Part shown: piece after piece, positions 7,082 to 10,805 of the stretch
Layout of the letters: each line of letters begins with the position of its first letter
Position numbering within the stretch: the first letter of the stretch is position 1
Program-made: the position numbers and the translations under genes
NCBI GenBank assembly: GCA_031279965.1
Contig: JAITHM010000012.1
Location: 1 to 10,805 of the forward strand
From: Spirochaetaceae bacterium
Lineage (GTDB): Bacteria > Spirochaetota > Spirochaetia > Treponematales > Breznakiellaceae
Length of the DNA stretch: 10,805 bases
Direction: 5' to 3'
The notes under the pieces: model-generated
The model's database searches: none
The model's input: only the letters and a program-made list of their open reading frames with translations
Told to the model about the DNA's origin: nothing

Positions 7082-7723
7082 ATGGCACGAGAAAAAATCC
7101 CGGCGGCACCCTCGGTTCGCCGGTTGCCGGGCTACCTTAACATTATACGGGCACTAAAAGAAGACGGGGAACGTTACATTTCCAGCAGCTTTATTGCCGA
7201 AGGACTCAATATGGAGCCGGTTCAGGTTCGAAAAGATCTGGCCATCACCGGCATCTTTGGCAAACCGCAGAAAGGGTATCCGGTGGAATCTTTAATTGCC
7301 GCCATTGAACATTTTCTCGGTTGGGATACCCTGCGAAACGCGGTTCTTATTGGAGTTGGCAATCTTGGTTCCGCGCTGCTTGGACACCGGGAATTTGCGA
7401 TGAGCGGCCTTAACATAAGCGCCGCTTTTGACACTGATCAGCAAAAAATTGGGACTGTTGTGCATGGCATAAAGATCATGGACGGGCGGACTATGGAGCG
7501 GGAAATCCTCCGTCTTGGCATCAAAATTGCGATTTTAACAGTACCGTCAAGCCAGGCGCTGGATGCGGCGGACATACTGGTTCGCAGCGGAATAGAAGGG
7601 ATATGGAATTTTACCGGCATAAAACTTGCTGTCCCCGACCATGTTACCGTGCAAAAAGAAGATTTATCATCAGGCTTTGCGATGCTTTGTATAAGGATGA
7701 ATAACAAGCACGGCGGCGCGTAA
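7082..7723 (+). CDS. rex: Redox-sensing transcriptional repressor Rex
   Basis: This 213-aa cytoplasmic DNA-binding protein senses the NADH/NAD+ ratio; in studied bacteria it represses fermentation and respiration genes and leaves DNA when NADH rises. The N-terminal winged helix (about 1-78) carries the family signature KIPAAPSVRRLPGYL (5-19) and recognition helix EPVQVRKDLAITG (45-57). The Rossmann NAD(H) domain follows with GVGNLGSAL (91-99) and an acidic residue after the next strand (AAFDTD, 114-119). NFTGIKLAVP (176-185) and the C-terminal helix match the dimer-swap region. The wing reads GKPQKGYPVESL, where many Rex proteins have GKRGVGY. Length is normal. It is divergent from proS by 100 nt and convergent with the BCCT gene by 22 nt. 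The usual start gives the conserved N terminus. No target site is visible in the window. Confidence 0.95.
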   Translation: MAREKIPAAPSVRRLPGYLNIIRALKEDGERYISSSFIAEGLNMEPVQVRKDLAITGIFGKPQKGYPVESLIAAIEHFLGWDTLRNAVLIGVGNLGSALLGHREFAMSGLNISAAFDTDQQKIGTVVHGIKIMDGRTMEREILRLGIKIAILTVPSSQALDAADILVRSGIEGIWNFTGIKLAVPDHVTVQKEDLSSGFAMLCIRMNNKHGGA

Positions 7724-7745
7724 CGCTCTTGCCCTCCTTTCCCAA

Positions 7746-9212
7746 CTACATTTTATGCTGATGTCGCAGCTCTTTTATAAATCCAATTATAATAATCAGC
7801 ATGATGACGGCAAGAGGGAGTGCTGCAAGAATCGAAAGCGCTTTTAAAACAGCAAGTGTACTTTCTGCCCATATAAGCACGATGGGGAGTATAATAAAAA
7901 TAGCTGCCCAAAATATCCGCTTGCGGCGGGAGCCGCCGTCTCCGCTCAGACCATCAGGTTTTCTGAATTGCGAAACAACCAGAGTAATGGCATCAAAGGT
8001 GCTGGCATAAAAGGCAATCATTGTAATTGCCAAAAGAAACAGCACGGCGTTTCCCAGCGGCAGACGCGCCAGAATTGTTATAATGATTTCTTCCGCACTG
8101 ACTCCCGCCGCCATAAGACCCGTCACATCGATTGCCCCCGACACTTCCTGATACAAACCAAAATTACCGAATATAATAAACGAACAATACGTGCCCGTGA
8201 TGCCAAAGGCAAACGCCCCTAAAATCATCTGGCGTATCGTCCGGCCTTCACTTATCTTTGCAATAAAAAACGGCGTTGCGACAAACCATGCAATCCAATA
8301 CGCCCAATAAAAAATCGTCCACGATTGCGGAAAACCCAAAGCGCCATCGCCGCTTGTGCGCAGCGGGTCTGTCCAGCTTGCCATGGTTATTAGGTTTTGC
8401 AGCATGTATCCTATGCCGGAAATGCCAGATTCAATGATAAAAACCGTAGGGCCTGCCGCCAAAACATACACAGCAAGCAGCGAAAAGAGCGTTATGCAGA
8501 CAAGGGCAAGTTTTGCTATTGCACGCATGCCGGCAAGGACGGCGCCGGTAAAAACCGCGCCGGTACAAAGTAATATGATGACGGTGAGTTCTTTCCCCGG
8601 CACAGCTCCGGTAATTTTGCTGAGTGCGGCGCTTATAAGCGGCGTTGCAAGGGTAAATGTTGTTGCAGTACCGCCAATAAGTCCTGCTATCGCAAAGCCG
8701 TCGATTAACTTGCCCCAGAAACGGTCAACGGCTTTCCCAAGCACGGGGCGGCATGCTTCGGAAAGGGATTGCCGCCGCCGTCCTTTTACAAAGAACATAT
8801 ATGCATAGGCAGCGGCAGGCAGTATATAAAACGACCAGGGAACCGGCCCCCAGTGAAACAGCGGATAGGCGGCGGCAAGGCGCAGTTTTTCGGACGGAGA
8901 AAGAGCGGCGGCGCCAAACGGGTTTGCGCCGTAATAGTAGATCCATTCAATTAAAGACCAGTAGAGTATGTCCGCCGCCATTGTCGAGGTAAATATCATC
9001 GCACCCCATTTAAGGCTGCTGTACTTTGGCTTTGCAGCGGTTCCAAGCCGGATAGCGCCGTATTTGGAAAACGCAATGACAAGCGCTGCGGCAAAAACAA
9101 ATATGCCGGTAAGAATATAAAAAAAACCGAACTTCTGTGTTATCAATGCATTAACTGTAGAAACAAGCGATTCTATACGAGCCAAAACAAGTGTATGTCC
9201 GGTGCTGTTCAT
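7746..9212 (-). CDS. BCCT-family transporter, probable choline/betaine importer
   Basis: This 488-aa membrane protein belongs to the betaine-choline-carnitine transporter family (BetT, BetP, OpuD, CaiT). Signatures are ADILYWSLIEWIYYY (80-94), LFHWGPVPWSFYI (118-130) and WTIFYWAYWIAWFVATPFFI (298-317). The TM8 aromatic box reads Y305, W306, W309, where BetP has three Trp. HWGPVPW and the IEWIYYY stretch resemble CaiT more than BetP. I count about 11 hydrophobic helices: the protein starts where the usual second helix begins (FGFFYILTGIFVF, 28-40), so helix 1 appears to be missing, and a stop codon lies only 5 codons upstream in frame. ATG 9212 overlaps the licCA stop as ATGA, with AAAGGAG 7 nt before it (inside licCA), so the two are translationally coupled. 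Next to a choline kinase, choline is the likely substrate; betaine or carnitine are alternatives. Confidence 0.93.
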   Translation of the reverse strand: MNSTGHTLVLARIESLVSTVNALITQKFGFFYILTGIFVFAAALVIAFSKYGAIRLGTAAKPKYSSLKWGAMIFTSTMAADILYWSLIEWIYYYGANPFGAAALSPSEKLRLAAAYPLFHWGPVPWSFYILPAAAYAYMFFVKGRRRQSLSEACRPVLGKAVDRFWGKLIDGFAIAGLIGGTATTFTLATPLISAALSKITGAVPGKELTVIILLCTGAVFTGAVLAGMRAIAKLALVCITLFSLLAVYVLAAGPTVFIIESGISGIGYMLQNLITMASWTDPLRTSGDGALGFPQSWTIFYWAYWIAWFVATPFFIAKISEGRTIRQMILGAFAFGITGTYCSFIIFGNFGLYQEVSGAIDVTGLMAAGVSAEEIIITILARLPLGNAVLFLLAITMIAFYASTFDAITLVVSQFRKPDGLSGDGGSRRKRIFWAAIFIILPIVLIWAESTLAVLKALSILAALPLAVIMLIIIIGFIKELRHQHKM

Positions 9213-10798
9213 GCAAAGACTCCTTTGTTATGTTCAAAATCTTCAATGATTGTATTTGTGTAGCGGTACATCCTGCTGCCGTAATTGCCAAACTCGATGC
9301 CAAAAGATTTTTTATATTCTGTCCAAAGCGCCCATAAAAATCCGCCCAAACACATGCATCCAAAAAGGCGCATCTTTTCTGCGGCGCAAGCGTCGCGCTG
9401 CAGATAGACGTTTAAAAACGAAAGCGCTGCAGCTTCGTCATACGCTGAATAAATTGCATACATTGCGCAGTCAATAAGCGGATCGCACATGCCGGCGTAT
9501 TCCCAGTCGATGAGCCGCAGTGTGCCGTCTTTAAGCCGGATAAAATTATCGGGGTTGCAGTCAATATGGCAGAGTGCATTGTTGATGTTCATTTGCTGCA
9601 GTGTTGTAACAAGCGGTTTAAGCCGTTCATTCATGCTGATGTACTGAACGCTGTTTATAACATTTCGTTCAATGCACAATGAAATATAACGCGCAATCTC
9701 CGCACCAATATCAAAAGTATGAGCGACGCATATTCCTGAATGGTGCAGCGTCCGTAACAGTGCACATGAATCTTGAACATCCTGCGGATTGTCTGCACAG
9801 GTATTATGCGCATCTTCGTAATAGAACGAAATTTTTTCGCCGCGCACAGTATCAAAATAAACTATCTTGTCCATAATGCCGAGCTGTTGCACAGCATCAT
9901 AACAAGACTTTTCCTGCACTCTGTTGATAAGCGTATTGGATCCTTCGCCGGGAACACGAAATATATATGGTGTGTTATGTACACAAAATGAAAATGATCT
10001 GTTGGTCATACCTTCTTTAACACGATGCAGTGCTGTAATTTCATAATCATGAACAGAAAAAAGATCACACAAGAGTGCAAGATGCCTGCTTTCCGCTGCA
10101 CCATTCCATGAACTGTCAAATGTGCGCAATTCATCAACACTTTCAAATTCAAAAACTGTTTGGGCGTTTTGTCTGTTTATATAGAGGGTAAAAAGCGGGT
10201 TTTTTATTTCATCAATAAAGACATTTTCCCACATATAATTTTCTGTTCCGTTTTTGCAGTAATACTCCGCTATTTTAGGGGAAAACGCACGTGAAAAATC
10301 TTCTGTAAAAAACACCGGGCCATACATTACCCATGAATCGTGTCCGCCCACAACAACACTTTGCAGACGGTCTTCAGCATCAACAGTTACGCACCATTCT
10401 TTGGTAACGCCTGTGTTATATACGCAGCTATACCAGCTTCGTTCTTCGTATTCATGAAAAATATTTTCGCTCATCCAGTTGTCAGACGAAAGAATATAAC
10501 TGTTTTTTAGATAATCACGTGCATAGTAAAGACTGGAAAGATTGTTGCGCCGTGCATACGCAGGATTATGCACAAATGTTACATGGTATTTTGCGGCAAG
10601 GTAGTCAAATTTTTCTTTAAGAAATCCGGTAACGATTATAATTTCAGATATGCCGCATTCTTTAAGCTGCTCTATCTGCCGTTCAATCATGGGAATGCCG
10701 TGAACACGGACAAGCCCTTTTGGTTTTTCTAGGGTAAGCGGAACAAACCGCGATCCGGTGCCTGCAGCAAGTATAATGGCATTGTCAACCTTCGGCAT
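9209..10798 (-). CDS. licCA: Fused CTP:phosphocholine cytidylyltransferase / choline kinase (LicCA)
   Basis: This 529-aa cytoplasmic fusion would turn choline into phosphocholine and then CDP-choline. The N-terminal LicC-like nucleotidyltransferase (about 1-232) shows ILAAGTGSRF (9-18), K25-P26-K27, NNLSSLYYARDYLKNSYI (85-102), SSDNW (104-108, D106 probably binding Mg) and YMWENVFIDEIK (188-199). The C-terminal LicA-like kinase (about 247-529) has KEGMTNRSFSF (261-271), YIFRVPGEG (278-286), the catalytic loop HIDCNPDNF (411-419) and LIDWEYAG (429-436, D431 in the DFG-like position). The same fusion order is known from Treponema denticola. The gene is AT-rich (about 39% GC over six sampled 60-nt rows) against 48-62% in five rows sampled from other genes. 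The start ATG 10798 gives the conserved N terminus; only 7 AT-rich bases remain upstream, so its promoter and any earlier operon genes lie outside the window. No LicD or CDP-alcohol phosphotransferase is present here. Confidence 0.93.
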   Translation of the reverse strand: MPKVDNAIILAAGTGSRFVPLTLEKPKGLVRVHGIPMIERQIEQLKECGISEIIIVTGFLKEKFDYLAAKYHVTFVHNPAYARRNNLSSLYYARDYLKNSYILSSDNWMSENIFHEYEERSWYSCVYNTGVTKEWCVTVDAEDRLQSVVVGGHDSWVMYGPVFFTEDFSRAFSPKIAEYYCKNGTENYMWENVFIDEIKNPLFTLYINRQNAQTVFEFESVDELRTFDSSWNGAAESRHLALLCDLFSVHDYEITALHRVKEGMTNRSFSFCVHNTPYIFRVPGEGSNTLINRVQEKSCYDAVQQLGIMDKIVYFDTVRGEKISFYYEDAHNTCADNPQDVQDSCALLRTLHHSGICVAHTFDIGAEIARYISLCIERNVINSVQYISMNERLKPLVTTLQQMNINNALCHIDCNPDNFIRLKDGTLRLIDWEYAGMCDPLIDCAMYAIYSAYDEAAALSFLNVYLQRDACAAEKMRLFGCMCLGGFLWALWTEYKKSFGIEFGNYGSRMYRYTNTIIEDFEHNKGVFA

Positions 10799-10805
10799 AA
10801 TTTAT

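Noticed and set aside
6982..7083. In-frame upstream extension of proS by 34 codons, starting on the CATG shared with the rex start codon
   Set aside because: The extra residues do not match the ProRS N terminus, the extension would span both promoters, and ATG 6981 gives the conserved family start.
7724..7745. Terminator between convergent rex and the BCCT gene
   Set aside because: The 22-nt gap is pyrimidine-rich but has no hairpin or T-run.

Overview
The window fits a Spirochaetota bacterium, most likely in the Treponema line; this is an inference. The main pointer is a fused LicC-LicA protein (CTP:phosphocholine cytidylyltransferase plus choline kinase), an arrangement known from Treponema denticola. 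Base composition is medium to high GC over most of the window but clearly AT-richer in the licCA gene at the right end. No insertion sequence, CRISPR array, prophage gene or rRNA is visible. Coding density is very high: intergenic gaps are mostly 2 to 100 nt.

Layout. Bases 1-172 hold a possible C-terminal gene tail, then unassigned sequence and a good promoter. It drives tRNA-Arg(CCU) at 173-245, and only 4 nt later rpe (ribulose-phosphate 3-epimerase) begins on the + strand. Convergent to rpe lies a four-gene leftward operon (6981 down to 912): proS (prolyl-tRNA synthetase), a FecCD/BtuC-type ABC permease, an RbsC-type (CUT2) ABC permease, and an exported protein with a TPR-like segment, an NHL beta-propeller and a VWFA-related domain. 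Neither permease has an ATPase or binding-protein gene beside it. Divergent from proS is rex, the NADH/NAD+-sensing repressor. Convergent with rex is a leftward pair, licCA then a BCCT transporter, joined by an ATGA overlap; together they form a likely choline uptake, phosphorylation and cytidylylation module leading to CDP-choline.

The least ordinary signal is regulatory. Three protein genes (proS, rex and the CUT2 permease) have a sigma70-like promoter with an exact 17-nt spacer whose -10 box ends only 6 to 9 nt before the start codon. A fourth, rpe, starts 4 nt after a tRNA. All four would be translated from leaderless or almost leaderless mRNA unless an upstream transcript is used. Other points of interest are the orphan permease pair, the degenerate metal-binding motif in the VWFA-like domain, and a BCCT protein that begins after the position of the family's first membrane helix.
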